Counted from the first letter of the stretch, positions 1 to 13,246 are shown. The stretch is DNA of 64,000 nt from Promerops cafer (GCA_013398275.1 VZSE01002186.1:2198428-2262427); one strand, 5' to 3'. The notes: a model not told the origin generated them from the letters alone. Made by a program: numbers and translations.

Positions 1-420
1 AAATATATTATCTGTGTTTTTATAGTGGTGCTATGTCAAAAAGAGCATTTTCAGTTGAGCAGCTAAATGATTATGAGTTAACATATCTTCAAAAATCAAT
101 CCATACAACTCATATGAAGCTCAACTGCTCAATTCAGATAGAACATTTGGCAAAGATTAGAGAAGGACAATAAAGATGATTGAAGTTACAGACCAGCTTT
201 AAAAGGAAGAGCAATCAAATAAATTAGTCGTCCTCCATTTCCAAAGGAGGTGCCTGAAGTGGACGCAGCAGTTTTTTATGAGGCCATGAGTAACACTAAG
301 TTTGCCACTTACACTGGGCAGTGACTGCACACTCCTCCCTACTATGAAAAGAAAGGCATCAAATGAACTTAGCAGGATGCTGATTCAAAATAAACAAAAT
401 AATTTTTTTCTTCCCCTGTT
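1..420 (+). pseudogene. Coding-like degenerate stretch at left edge (unidentified)
   Basis: A frame is open from about base 3 and includes an ATG at 33, ending at TAA 171-173. From the ATG it gives 46 codons of ordinary, non-repetitive protein composition, beginning MSKRAFSVEQLNDYELTY. A second frame reads coding-like from about 225 to 311, with PPFPKEVPEVDAAVFYEAMS and then FATYTGQ, and stops at a TGA near 312. The two pieces lie in different frames with stops between and after them. A disrupted processed gene copy, or a gene whose other end lies left of the window, would look like this. I do not recognise the protein family. No poly(A) tail is evident directly after the stretch. Chance remains a fair alternative. 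Confidence 0.2.
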
Positions 421-3400
421 GCATAATTATGCTGCCACGTTAATTGACTTATGATGCTGTGGATGCTAAAACTTTAAATGTGTTGGAAACAAAAAACCCA
501 TTAAGGGCTGCTAAATACAAAGATGCTGATTAAGGTTTAGGAGTGCCTGAACCACCAGCTCCTGGAGACTAGATAACACATAAGGAAGTGTTGCTGTGTG
601 CTTGGCTTGTCCTGACAGTCTTTTGTAAACATGCACATGTAGTCACTGTCAGAGACAGGATTTGGAGATAGCTCAACCTCTGATGAGCACAGCTATTCTC
701 AGATTTTATGGTTGTTAGAGTCAGGATTTTTTACTAGCACTATCTCTATGTAACTAGCATCTGACAGTGTAGGTCTTAGCTTTTGCCACTGAGGTGCTCC
801 TGGTCTTTGATCCAGGCAAACACAGCTGAAAGATGCAATGATGGAGTACAACAGGATATCTCACAAAGCTACCCAGCAATTCACAATAAATTAGGGATCT
901 CTATAGGTCTTCAGTGATGCTGAGTGTGAGCTGTTTCAGCGAGGTGCGATGAAGTGGGAGGGTGAAGGGAGGGAGTTTGAATCTGCAAGGACAAAGAATC
1001 TTCCTTGTCACTCTGCATAGCTTAGAGGATCAAACAGCTTCTGAGATGGATCATGTAATGGAGGCTGCAACAATCTGTATATTGGAAAATCACTCTATTT
1101 CTAGCCTAGACTTTTGGTTACCAGGGAACTGAACCATTTCGTTCTCTTGGTCTCTTCAATGAGACCAAGCTCTTCAGCAGCTCTAATTCCTTGACTCTTT
1201 CTTAAATTCAGAAGTTGATCCCTAAGTTGCCCCTTTCACATGCCAGTGAAGACATAATGTATATTTCATGCCTTAAAACACAAAGTTAAACAAGTCATCA
1301 ATATAGAGCCCTATCCTTGTTCTGTAGTCAACTGTCCTCCTCCCAAACCTTCAGAGAGCTCTTTACAAAACACTATATATGTGGAACTTTTTTTTTTTAA
1401 TTGACTACTCAGAAGATTTTGTTTTTCCCTATCTGTATGTTCAGAGGTACTTTAGAGAAGAAGCATTAATAGTGTCTATTTAGTAAGGAGATCACTGGCT
1501 GCTTCCACGAGTTCCAAATATGCTCAAGGCTTGCATTCCTCCTGTCCTGAAAAATCTGTTAGACCCCACAAATCGCTCCTGGCAAATGCCTGCATGTGAT
1601 CATTCAGCTCTAAGTGTTTCACTGCAAGACACCCCAGTAAAGCTGCTCTGGCCAAGAACCTTAGGACTCTATATTCTCATCTGAGGCCTCCCTGCTTAAG
1701 CATAGCCAAAGATGAAAGCTGGTGTTGATTCATGAGGCAGTGCCCTGTGCCCAGTGCAGAATGACAGTCCCCAGGGGAAAGGCATGCACGGGACCTTAAC
1801 ATAATTTTTGTCACAGTAGGCTACAATTTTCTGTGCAGTACTTACAAGGTTTTCCAGGATGTTTCATTAGAGGGAGCAATCCCTGAAAAGCACGTGTTAT
1901 GTGCTGTGCTGTTCTTATTTGACATGTCTGACAAAGACTGTGATAATTGCTGTAAGGAGGTGGCTCTGACCTGCAGGAAGGCACACAGGTATGTTCTAGG
2001 GAGTGATGGGTGGAAGATGGCTCTCACTGCAGTCTTTTGTGGACAATGAATAATACCTCACTAGCCTGGACTGCTCACTCTTTTCTGTTAAAACCTTGAT
2101 TTCCAAAGGTAGTTAAATTTTGCAACTGCATAGTTTGTCAGCCCAGCCATCCTCCTCCCTTTTTCCTCTCTGTACCCACTGAACTTCTCAACAGGAGTGA
2201 AGATTAGAAGAGTGAGGTCTCAAGGACAGATGTGCTTCTGGAAAACCCACAGCCAGGTAAAAGGAAAATCAGGTTTGTATCCCCCTTGACAGCACACAGC
2301 CTGATCCCATCACAGGATCTGGCTGGGATGTCAGCATCCACCTGCTGACTCACTGGCATGACGTGGTCCCTCCAGTCCAAGCACTATTTCCTCATCCTTG
2401 CTGTGACATCCTATGGGGAGCAGGGGCCTGCTGAGGGAGTACCAAGGGGGTACCATTACTGGCACAGGAGCAAAAGCAGGGGAGCTCTGCTGCTCATCCA
2501 AAACAATGTGGTTTTTTCCTGATGGAGCTTTTGCTGGCTGGCTGCCACTGAGCACTGCTTCAACAGTTCACTGGCCTGCTGCAGGCATGGGAGTGCCACC
2601 TAAGTGCTGGTTTAAAGTCAGTCCTGTTGAAATTTAGGATCTTAGCCCAAAGTGCTGCTTAGGAGAGAATAGAGCTGCCCCAGGAAAGATGGCAGTGCAG
2701 AAGCCTACAGGCCTGTGTGGATGACAGCAGAACAGAGGGACCTGAGCCTCACACCTGACACCTTCACAAAGCTACCAGTGATCAGGCACAGCTCCAGCAA
2801 TACTGTCCATTCAGACAGGGCTCAGTGGGGTGCAGACAGCATCCATGGAGAGCTGGTGTCTTCATGGTGATGGCCAACAAAAAGGCTGAGAGAGGGTGTG
2901 GTGTAGGTTCACAAAAACATTGAGGTGATGAATGGGGTGGCTGCTAGAACTGTTATTCACCAAACCATACAGTCGTAGAAGAGGATTTGTAAGTAATGGA
3001 AACTGAGTTTCTGGAATGTGCTATCCTGGGGAGGAGTCAAAAGGGTTTGGACAAATTTGGACAACATGTCCATAGACAGGCAGCAAAGGGAGTAGGCAGG
3101 GATGTAGCTTCCAGCACCCCTAATCCAAGGGTGGGTGCTGGGACTAGAAGAGAATACCCTGCAGAAGGATTTGCTCGTGCTCTCCCAGGCTCATATGCAG
3201 GGAAGCAGAAGGCAGGGCTGGAGGGGACCCTGGTCTGACCCTGACACCTTTCCTCTTCTTCCACCCTAACTGCAGCAGCTACGCTTAGAAACACTCCACA
3301 GTTCTGCATTAATTCCTAGGTGGTGTTTCCCACATAGCAACTTAAAGGCTTCAGTGATTATGATACTTCTCAAGGCTTTCTTTGAGAGCATAGTTTTCCC

Positions 3401-4117
3401 TCTCACCATCTCTTTTTAATTACTTTTTTTCCTATGGTTTTAACAGTCCAAAAATTCCTTTTCCTCTTGGAGGACGCTCTATAATCCCCTCAGCAAAAAA
3501 GAATAGAAGGGAAAAATGATTAATAGTTATTCCTTTGCCTCAACCTTGGGCAGAATCGTAATAAATGAGGAATAGCAAAGACCATATACATATCCTCAGT
3601 ATTTGCAGAAGGCCAAATGTTAGCAAGCACTTTGCAACAAGAAAAAAAAAAAGAAAAGTTTTGGTTCAATCTCATTTTCTGTGTTCCAGCTTATTACAAA
3701 TGTCATTTAATAAAGAATGATTTTCACTATGAATTTTATTTCCTCTGAAAAGAAAATTAAGAATCATTAGCAAGGAAAAAATGATTCAGTCTTTTGAGAG
3801 ATCTAGTTATGTTGCAGAGCTCAGCTGCCAAATTACGATAAAAATCCCTGGGAGGTTCTTTCTGTGCTGTGTGGAGAAATAACCTGTAACAGTCAAGATG
3901 CTCAAATAGAATTTAAAACAAAGCCTTGGAAATATCTAACTTAAGATACAGCAAGTTCCTGCTTGTATTACTGGATGCAGACTAGAAGATTTTAACGAGA
4001 AAAGTGAGTAGTTACAGGAATGGTTGTATTTTCAGAAGCTTCCTAATCAAATTTGCTACTCTTAATTCTTAGGTAAATATTTTTAATGAAGTACCCAATA
4101 GCATTCAAGAGAAGCTG
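421..4117. other. Unique DNA, no gene recognised
   Basis: No recognisable exon, repeat family or RNA gene was seen. The stretch from roughly 2290 to 3300 is more GC-rich than its surroundings and is open on both strands at once (2413-2637 plus against 2331-2555 minus; 2996-3238 plus against 3037-3309 minus). Simultaneous openness in antisense frames with low-information composition points to chance. Short homopolymer runs occur near 1388 (T) and 3642 (A-rich). Confidence 0.5.
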
Positions 4118-4204
4118 GTGTGATTCTTGGATTTGTCATGTGCAGGACCAGGAGTTGGACTTGATGATCTTTGTGGGTCTCTTCAAACTCATGATATTCT
4201 ATGA
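4118..4204 (+). mobile_element. CR1 LINE fragment, 3' end
   Basis: The sequence follows the avian CR1 3' untranslated end: a block around 'gagttggacttgatgatct', then a 'gggtctcttcaaactc' block, ending in the octamer-like 'attctatga'. The fragment is sense to the plus strand and severely 5'-truncated, as most CR1 copies are. The terminal octamer is present once rather than as the usual tandem pair. It matches the CR1 type in which the tail reads 'gat attctatga', like the copy near 40.0 kb. A 116-codon open frame runs through this tail (4086-4436) but is not a CR1 protein frame and is ignored. Confidence 0.85.
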
Positions 4205-5254
4205 GGGGCTAAATGAGGTTCTGCAGATTTGGTGCAGGAAATACCTTCCAGAACTGCCTTGGGTTTTTTCCCTCAGTTCAGTAAACATTATTCTGAAGGC
4301 AGGGAAATCATGCACAGGCAAGCCCAGCTACAGCTCCTCTGACATAGATAACAATATTACAAATTCATGTAGTGCACAAAGCAAGATGTTTGTGCATGAA
4401 TACATTCTAGGGTTTTATGATAAAAGCTACCTTTGAACCTAGCTGTTTATTTATTACTTCAATTTCTATTTGCCAAATAAAACATCTTGATATGATTTTG
4501 GGGTTTTTTTTCGGTTTGTTTTTTGGTTGAAGTGCTTCCTAAGTAATTTGCTTTTCTATCAATTTTGGTTTCGGTCATAATTTGAATTTCTATTCAGTGC
4601 ATTAAATCAATACCCTTTTTGTTATCTTTGCCCTTATTAACATCTTCCTCTGCTCCATGGACCTTGACAGTCTAGTTTTTTAGAACAGTCTCATTAAGGA
4701 GGAGAATTGAGTTAAATCATAGTTTCTGCTGTGATTGCTATTTGAAGTTTCTGTTTCTGACCATACTGGTGGTAACTTGTCCACTTTTCTAGCTGTACTG
4801 TTAAGATTTCCCTGCTCCTACACCTCTCAGGGTTTTCCTGGTGCAGATTTTTTTCTTGCAGATGATTATCCTGCTGGAGAACCATCATCCAGTCTGAGCT
4901 CCTGGCTGACACCAGCATCAGAGCTTTGCACTCTCCTTAGCATACTAACCCCATGTATCAAGCTTGAGTTATGGCAGCATGATAAGAAGAAATTTATGGT
5001 GTAATTAATTCTTCACATTAATTTTATTTCTTTACAGTCAGTGGGGAAAATGGGCACTTTTCTCTTACAGTTCATATGACTACTTCCACTGTCCACTTCG
5101 GACTGACACAGACTGGGTCCCCAGTATGTCTCCCTGTCCACATGGCCTGTCCAGAGAAAAGAAGGTGACTGGCTCTGTTTACCCGTCTGTTGGCACTGTC
5201 AGGATTTGATCAGATGGGTCCCATCCTCTTGATCAAGTGCTAAAAATCCATCAT

Positions 5255-5330
5255 GATTCCAAGAAAACTGTTCCAGTGCTTGAGCACCTACTCTGTCTTG
5301 AAAAATTCTGACTTATTTCAGCTTTGGGCT
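5255..5330 (-). mobile_element. Possible very old CR1 fragment
   Basis: The phrase 'ctgttccagtgcttgagcac' followed by a 'tctgtcttgaaaaattctgac' block resembles the antisense of the CR1 region just upstream of the 3' untranslated end. The flanks do not extend the match convincingly. This may be a strongly diverged copy or coincidence. Confidence 0.25.
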
Positions 5331-7115
5331 TTCAGCACAGTCTTTTCCACTCAATTAAGGAGAAAATCTACTGTCGGGCACATTTTCCCTCATCTGCCCT
5401 GAAAGCATAGCCAGTGTTTAAAATCGTAAATGAGTATAACCTCCATTATCTATGAGAAGTGACTGCAGCAATACTTCATATGACATTTGTAAGAAGAACT
5501 AGCTGGCTAAGCAGCAATAGAGTCAGGACTCCTACTTGTGGTCACAGCAGAGCAACCTGGATTTGAGTGCAGACACCACAAGCAGACTTTTCTGCTCCAA
5601 ACCCATGCACCAAGTGCATTTGACCCAAAGCTCTGCTGCTGTGTCCATCTTGATTTATAAATGAGGCAAGTGATAGTCATGGCAAGAGAGGATTCAGGAG
5701 ATTTTCAAACATCTGAAAAGACAGTGAGAGAGGAGAGCAATTATTTATTTTGCTTGTCACAGTTAGAATAGGACATCCTAGTAATACCTGAGTTGTCTCT
5801 TGGAGGCTGTTTCCTCCAGGAGCTGCTGCTCTGCCTTTTGGGGACAAGCTTCCCAACTCCCCTGCACAGAGCCCTGACTCCATTTGCAGCTACACCTTCA
5901 TAAAAAACCAGTCTGTCCTATTGTTGCAACAGTTTTCCTTCCCTCTTCCACCACCTCTAGCTCAGGGAAGAAGATCACACATATTTAAACAGCCAAGGAA
6001 AGGGCTTGTTCCTTTACTTTTCGGATGAAAACATCTAAAAACATTTTTGGTGTTAGTTATATAAAAGTAATAATCTGACTCACTAAATCACCAGGTAACA
6101 TAAAGCCAAACAAAAGGACATTTAATCCAATTAACTTCATAATGGAAGCTATTATTTGGCATCTAAACACTAACAATTTACGAGCAATTTTCACTGCAGA
6201 GCTGCCAGTTACATCTATATCTGTGTCATTACATGGTTTGAAGGTGCAGAACTGTGGTACTTCTAAATGTTACAAAACATGTAACTTTTGCTCATTTTGC
6301 TGGTAATAAATGAGCTTTTATTTCAAAATAAAACACTTCTTAAAACAGTTAAGTAAAATAAGATGAGAAAATCTCATTCAGAATTAATTTTAGGGTAATC
6401 ATTGTCTACAAGTTTTTACAAATATGTTTTGTGATGTGTTTTCCTGGCCTAATAAATGATACCTGGCCTAATACAGGATAATTAAGTGGGCAATCTTTGC
6501 AACAATGTGAGCAACCTACAGGTACTTGGTGGGTAATTCCCCCAGGACAGACAAATCTGGGGCTTCCCTCCTCTCTCCATATGGTCTGAAGGGAAGCCAG
6601 GTGTGACAGCTGAATCAAAGGGAGATGATTTCTCTTCTGAGTGATCATACCCAAAAGCACACAGGAAGCCCAAACAGGAGCAAACGGGTGCTGCTCCAGT
6701 GCTTTTGTGCACACATGACACGGCTGTCGTACAAAAAGGAAGAATCTCAGTCTGTTGAGAGACCTGCTTGTCAAAAACAGCTCCAGTGAGACAGTTATCT
6801 GGTATGTAATCAAGAGTGATTGCTAGGGATGAACCAAAGGCTTTGAAGGGGAGAACAAAGCAATGTGTATCTTGTCTGTGGCCTGTCTCCTCTGTCTCGT
6901 TAGAAATTATGTCAGACCATTTATTTTTATCCTTGCCTCTAAGCATCTGACCCAGTGTGAAAGGAGGAAAATAATAAATCCAGATGTGATTAATGTAAAT
7001 ATCATTTGATGACTACCTTCTTATGTGAAGGAAGAGAGAATTCAGCCCATAAAAAAATATTAATCAGGAAGATGATGGACAATAGGACACACAAAAGACA
7101 AAGAGTGCTAATAGG

Positions 7116-7146
7116 AAAAAACCCAAAAAACTCCAACCCAAACCCC
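7116..7146. repeat. Interrupted oligo(A)/C tract
   Basis: Runs of A alternate with short C runs ('aaaaaacccaaaaaactcc', then 'aacccaaacccc'). The minus strand therefore carries several closely spaced G runs. Similar tracts occur near 11.5, 18.2, 43.6 and 46.1 kb and, in opposite orientation, at 39.1 kb. Confidence 0.6.
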
Positions 7147-10100
7147 GCTAAAATATTCCAATTAAGCTCCTAATCTTCTACTTGTAAACAGTTGAAACTA
7201 AATTTCATTTTGTTTGCTGCTCTGGGATGACAATTCTTTCTTCAGAGCTATGAATTCTCATTTTCTAGATGTGAATCACTTCATTTCATTAACAAGCAGA
7301 AGCAGATTGCTGCCATCTTTATTGTAGCCAAAATATTATTTTCAGTAACTGCAAATAACAGGGTCTGTTGACTTGCAGAGAAATGTGACATGCTCAGGAT
7401 TTCTAAATTACAAATAGAAGAAAGAGCAAAAATATACTGGAGTGACATAACTGAACTCAGTGTTACTTTTCTAAACAACACGCAGAGTTGTGTTATTGTA
7501 AATAGATAATGAGAGTTTCTGTTGAAAATTTAACCCACTAGCTTTTCAAATAAACATAAATTAGTGCATAAATCACTGATTAACTTCATCTGAACAAGCT
7601 GTACAACCACCCAGAAGCACCCAAAAACCTCAGGGAGATTTCTCCATGTTCCCCCATCACTCTTCTCAGAATACCTGCCAGTGCTTTACCCAGGTTGTAG
7701 AGGGCTCAGGCAACAACACTTTCACTGTATCACTGTAAAACCTGTCCTCTTTTCACCTCCTCATCTAAGTCCCTTTTCTCTTTGACCTTCACATGGAAAG
7801 TGGCTGGTTTGGGGGAAATGAAGCATTTCTCTTGCATCTGAGATCTGGAAGACCACAGCTGCTGGGTGCAGGAGTCAGAGCAAACCCAGTAGGAAGACCA
7901 GCAGCACAGAGCACAGGCTAAAATCCTTTTTAGTCACAAAATAGAAGCTGTCAGGAGGAAACAAAGACAGAGGCATCTGCACACTGGTCAGCAGGCCAAG
8001 ACTTGGCAGGTCACTACATAACAGTATAGGACAGAATATGAAGGAACATCTGCTGATTTCAGGGTCAGCATCACCCATGAAGCCTCCATCACTCTGAATT
8101 TTGGGATTGCTTTAGGGAGTAATAAAATCATTGAAGGTACTGGAAACACATAATGCAAACAGCAGCTGCACACAGGCCATGGAGACTTTATTAAACACTA
8201 ATGGAAATGGACAAACCAGGGAAAATACACCATAATTTTTGGAAACAGAAGAAGTACTTAGATGTCTGACTGCTAGCAAAACACAAGACTTCTGCTGTTA
8301 ATTTAAGTTTTTAGAGGAGCTCTTGGAACAGAGCAAACAGAACCTCCAGGTATTATCTTAACAATTTAGTCACTCTTAAAACTTTTTGAACAACAATTTT
8401 ACACTAAGCATAATATTGAATTGCGATGGGAAAAGGAAAAGGCAAGGTACAGGGAGGCAAAATACAAGGCAAGGCAAGGACAGGGATTTGATGCACTGTG
8501 ATAAAAGTGCAATTATTCATCTCAGCCTGTGCGGAATTAGAAAGGAAAGGGAATAATAAGATCTATATGCAGACAGCTGATACTCTGAGGGATGCAGGCC
8601 TTTTGTGCCTGCTCAATGTGATTGCCCAACACACATAACTAAATTGTCCCTGTGTCCTTTCTCTTAGCAAAAATACATTTTTGTATCAAGTCACAGCTCC
8701 CTGACTCCATCTGACTCAGTCCTGCTGAAATCAATCAGGTTACTCAGGGAGAAAAGTTTCAATTTTTAGCAAATTTTCTCTACTTGAAAATGCGTTATAT
8801 TTGGTTCAAGGGATGGGATGTAGTCTGGGCCAACTTTTATCTTCTGGAGATGAGTTTATTCATCCTAATGAAAAAAGATCAGTCACTTCTTCCCTCCCTG
8901 AGATGATAAGACACAGACTGTGATGAAAGTCACTTGGAGTTTAGCTTCATAGCCACTAACAGTAGCATAATTAAATCTGGTTTTAGTAGGAGGGAGTAGA
9001 TGAATGCACAGTACATAAATTAGGGGCAGACAAGAAAAAAACTCAATAGAATATAAGTTGCTTTTTATTCTTTAAGGTATGGGTTATCATAAAAGCAAGG
9101 CATTTTTTGTTTAGTGTTTTGTCCCCCAAAGGAGAAAATAGCAACAGAGTGGAGACCATGTAGGTTTCTTTCTGTACACCAATTTGTGTGCTCTGGCACA
9201 TGATCAGGTAGGTATGTACAAAGTGAACAGTGCCTCAAATCTGCCCACTCTGCCCATGAGTCTGATATCACACAGGATTTGAAGCAGAACTGCACTTCCA
9301 CTGAAGTCCTGCTATGGGAATTTTATTACTGTAGTTAAGCTGTAAATGCATTCTGTAACAAGCAGGCCTGTTATCTTCTTGGATGAGAGTTTCTGGCAAG
9401 CGAAGTTGAATAACAACTTTATTTGCAGCAGAAAATGAATTCTGTTTTCCTACCCTATTCCACTGGACTTGACACAGCCAAGGTGCTGTGGCTACCTAAA
9501 TTCTGCAGAAAATATGCAGAAATTGCATAGTGACCTTTTTTTTTTAACATTAAACTCTCCCTCCCTTGGGGAAATGTCTTCTTTATTTCCAAAAGGTTTA
9601 GATGGAAATAGTTCTACAAGGGTATCTTCCTATCACAGTACTACAATATTCAGAATCCTGTATTGGGAAGCTCTACTCCTTTTTGGTAACTTGGCCTGTT
9701 TTATTTTCTCTCTCCTTCAGAAGAGCTCAAGCAGCTAGGAATGAATCAGCTTGTGTATTTCTCAGGTCACCTGCTTTAGTGTTGGCCCATCCTTGCTGAG
9801 AGCTGGAGAAGCCTCTTGGATGGGAAGAAGGTGTTTTTGCAGGCAGTGCTTGAAGAAGATTGTTCCAACACAGCAGAGCTCTTCAGGTCCTGGTGACACA
9901 GCCCCACCAGAAACACACCACAGCTTTACTTTCACTACTTAGGTTTTCAACACCACTATGCCTGCAAGTTAGAAAAAGTTTAATTTATTCCTGTCCCCAA
10001 ATAACCAAATAACAGCTCAAGTGAGATGAACACGTGCCAGCCCACAATGGCTAAATCTCATTTGCGTTTTTTGCCACAGATAATTTCTGCTCATTCATCC

Positions 10101-10726
10101 AGAGCTGAACATTTCTTCATCACCAGGAATTTAATTTTCTCTTAGTTATTTCTCATATTCTATTTGAATTGGAAAAAAAAACACCACCAAAATTTCCTCC
10201 AAACAATCTTAGTGGACCTTGAAGTCAATGAAAGAAGCTAAGACTGAAGAAATGGTCCCTGCTTTGAGATACATGATATTGCCAAAAGGCTGAAAACCTT
10301 TGTTTCAGGAGCCCAGGTCCAGACTTGGCCTGCTTGGACATATGGGGTCCCCAGAGAAAAGGTGCTGGGTCTGGCAGATAGGGGAGGGATCTGCTGGAAT
10401 TCTGCTTGACCTTAGAAAATCTGGCTAAACTGAGGTGACCTTTTGGTCTTTTACAGCCATCTCTAAACTGACTGGCCCAAATTATCATGCTTTTGCACTT
10501 AATGGCTTTATCACCAATTGTCCCCCTCGATTTATTCTTCTCTAAAATTCAATTCCACTTATCAATCATATCATCTATAGAAAAATAGAGTATTTTATGT
10601 GAAGAGTTCAAATTTAATAGGCAGCATCAGGACCATGTAATAACCCAAGCAGTATTCACTAAATGTGGCCTGGGAAGAGCCTTGGATTATTCATGGAAAG
10701 TAAAGATTGAGGAAATTACTTTTTTG

Positions 10727-10777
10727 GGATGGATGGATGGATGGATGGATGGATGGATGGATGGATGGATGGATGGA
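10727..10777. repeat. (GGAT)n tetranucleotide microsatellite
   Basis: Uninterrupted GGAT/ATGG units run for about 51 bases, close to 12.75 copies, with no interruption visible. The array lies inside a 92-codon open frame (10682-10960) whose WMDG repeats are simply the translated microsatellite. That frame is not a gene. A pure array of this length is likely to be polymorphic between individuals. Confidence 0.97.
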
Positions 10778-11510
10778 CTGAAAGACAGATTTGGAGGGCA
10801 GGAAATGGTACAGAAATCTATGAGTCACCAGCTAGAAGTCCTGAGAGAAGCTCTGTGGGAAAGTCCTGATTTTTATTCATTTATGCAGACAGGAGAATCT
10901 ACTAGTTTCTTGAGGGAGAATTCCACTGTTAACTCCAGCCTCTACAACAAAAATGTTTAGTGCACTCTTGGGAAGGGGAGGAAATTGAATTTAGCCTAAC
11001 TGTAGTCTATAAATGCAGTGCAAAGTCTTATTTAACAGCAGATCTTAACAGGCTAATGTATTGAATATCTCTAGGTGTAAAGGATACTAAGCTATAGCTA
11101 CAATCATATCTCACAGTCATGAAATTCATAAGGAAAGAGAGAATGAAAAGCACTATAAAAAACCAGTGAAGCAGCTGTGATGCAGAGCAGAGGGGAAAGG
11201 ACATTGCTGCAGAGAGCGTTCACGTGGCACCAAGGCAGGCAACAATTCCTGCAACTGCAGCTGAGGAGCACCAACGTGAGTTACACTGCCCTGAACACAT
11301 CCATGCCCAGGCAGCTGTGGCCAGGAACACCCTGCCTGTCAAAGAGAGTGAGACCCACAGGTTACTACGTCTTCTACAACTGGGACTGTTCATGTTATTG
11401 GGCATCTATATAGCACTTTTCGTGGAAGTGAAATGCATGGGTCTCAATTGCCAATCTGATTTGCTTGTGTTTTTCATTGCGATAGGCAGTCAAGTAGGGA
11501 AGACTTCAAC

Positions 11511-11553
11511 CAACCAAAATAACCCCCAAAACACCCAAAGGAAAAACCAGAAA
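11511..11553. repeat. Interrupted A/C-rich tract
   Basis: This tract has CAACCAACC, then AACCCCC, AAAACACCC and GGAAAAACC blocks. It belongs to the same compositional class as the tracts near 7.1, 18.2, 43.6 and 46.1 kb. Confidence 0.5.
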
Positions 11554-11709
11554 AGCAACATCATAGCTTAAAATTACAAGCCAAAGCTAGTAAATTTAAT
11601 TCAGACAAACTCTTCACTTGATCCAGACACTACTTGCCTCTTCATCTCAGCTGTCACCTTTATTCTCCTTTTCCTCTATTTCCAGCAGCCTCCAGGCTCT
11701 GTTTCTTCT

Positions 11710-11730
11710 CTTGTGCCTGCAAGGCACAAG
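11710..11730. repeat. Perfect 8-bp inverted repeat, 5-nt loop
   Basis: The arms CTTGTGCC and GGCACAAG flank the loop TGCAA. The element is followed by a T-rich stretch (GTATTTTTTC) on the plus strand. In a bacterium this would read as a terminator, but in this avian context it is only a small hairpin, with no neighbouring gene to give it a role. Confidence 0.6.
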
Positions 11731-13246
11731 GTATTTTTTCTATTAACCCCTTCTCTGTAACTGGTCTTACTGATTTAAAATTGATTAGCATTTATTAGCA
11801 ACCTGAATACCAATTATCTTTGAATAATTGAATCTTTGAATCCTCTCTGTCTGAAGAGGAAATTAAGTGACTTTTATGCTTTTTGTTTGCAAGCTCTAAC
11901 CTAGAGGCAACTGCACAAAATGAGGTAGGCACCTCACTTCAGGAGGGTGTCCATGTGCAAGACCTAGAGCATTTGCAACTGCTTGGGTAAGGCAGCTGTA
12001 GGAGGAAAGGGATTGAGACTCACACCATGCTTAGCACATTCTATGGTAACTCTTTGTCAAGAACATGAGATCCTTACAGGATCCCAGTGCTCACCAGGGA
12101 CTGCTGAGAAGTACTAGACATTTAAAGTCAGTTGCAGGATCCTGCTGGACTCAAGAATTTAGCTACTGGGTTCAGAGGTATACAGAATATGCACATGCCA
12201 CCTGTGCAGATAAGAAGGAAAAAGTATCACAGAGGAGAGAAAGAAAAAGGCAGAAAAATGAAGTGGGGACAGGAAAAGTAGAGGTAGAAACCTTTGGTAG
12301 ATCCAATGTGAGTGCAATAATGAGTAGTGTTGGTTGAAAGAGCAAATTAAAGTGAGAATACAAAGGTAAGAGAAGATATTTTCTCTAATGATAGTGATAG
12401 GGGATTTTGGACTTTGAAGGTCATTTTTTTCTGAAAAGGGATGGTTTTCAAATGAAGCTGGCTGAATGGCCAGGCTCTCTTGTAAGAGACTGGATGAACC
12501 ACTGTTATAGGGGAACGTGCAAACAAAAAGCTTCTCATCTGAAATCTTGTCCAATAAAATCAAATCAGGGGGAGTGAAAAACATATGCTCTCTGTAGCTG
12601 TGCAATCATCTGTTCTATTGTCCGAGGCCAAGAAGTTCTGCTATCTATGGGCCATTGGCAAGCACCTATGTAATTAGCTACAACCATCATCCAGTTGGGA
12701 ATCCACTCTTTTAATTAACTCAGTGTGGTATTTCGGCCGCATCCGTTTATGTCACAAAAGAAATTCTCATTTGTTGTTACTTGCTACAGAAATATTACTC
12801 TGTTGTAGGAAAATTATTGCACTTGAATGATTGTGCACAGTTCCCTTCTAAGTGAGAAATACAAATTAGAGATAAAAGTAAAGTCATCTGAGGATGCTTT
12901 CCAGTAAACATGATATTTTTCCTGATTAAAACAAACTAAGATTTGCCTCTTACTGTCTAACTCCAAACTCACAGGACCACTCATGCCTTAGAAGTATTCC
13001 TGAGAGTAGTAATTTTCACAAGCTCTTGCCAGATTTCTCTCAGTTGACAGCATGTTGAAAAGATCTTTGTTAAGGAGATCAGTAAGTAAAGCCCAAGGCA
13101 TTTATAGTGTGATGCATTTAAGCAGGTGTAAAATTCTGGTATCTCCACCTGGGTTTGTTCAGTGTATTGTTGTTTTCAGCTGTACACATATGGAAATGTG
13201 CAGAAGAGACTGGTTCTGTTCTAGTTTGGCCTTTCTGTTATGGCAG

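Larger units (their letters stand above)
4205..10726. other. Unique DNA, no gene recognised
   Basis: This is AT-rich non-repetitive sequence. Two overlapping minus-strand frames of 135 and 154 codons (6406-6946) have no family resemblance and overlap each other out of frame, so chance is likely. An interrupted A/C tract lies at 7116-7146. Around 8441-8485 there is a loose GGCAA/ACAGG purine-rich tandem. A good polypyrimidine-AG acceptor-like site ends at about 9720 without a clear partner donor. No RNA gene was seen. Confidence 0.5.

Noticed and set aside
4086..4436. 116-codon plus-strand frame
   Set aside because: It runs through a CR1 3' untranslated tail in a non-coding frame.
6406..6946. 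Overlapping minus-strand frames of 135 and 154 codons
   Set aside because: They overlap each other out of frame and neither resembles a known family or has exon-like boundaries.
11710..11740. Hairpin plus T run as a transcription terminator
   Set aside because: Intrinsic terminators of this type belong to bacteria. All other evidence places the window in an avian nuclear genome with no adjacent gene.
12159..12605. 148-codon minus-strand frame
   Set aside because: Phe/Leu/Ser-rich because the opposite strand is purine-rich; several overlapping frames are open and no domain is recognisable.
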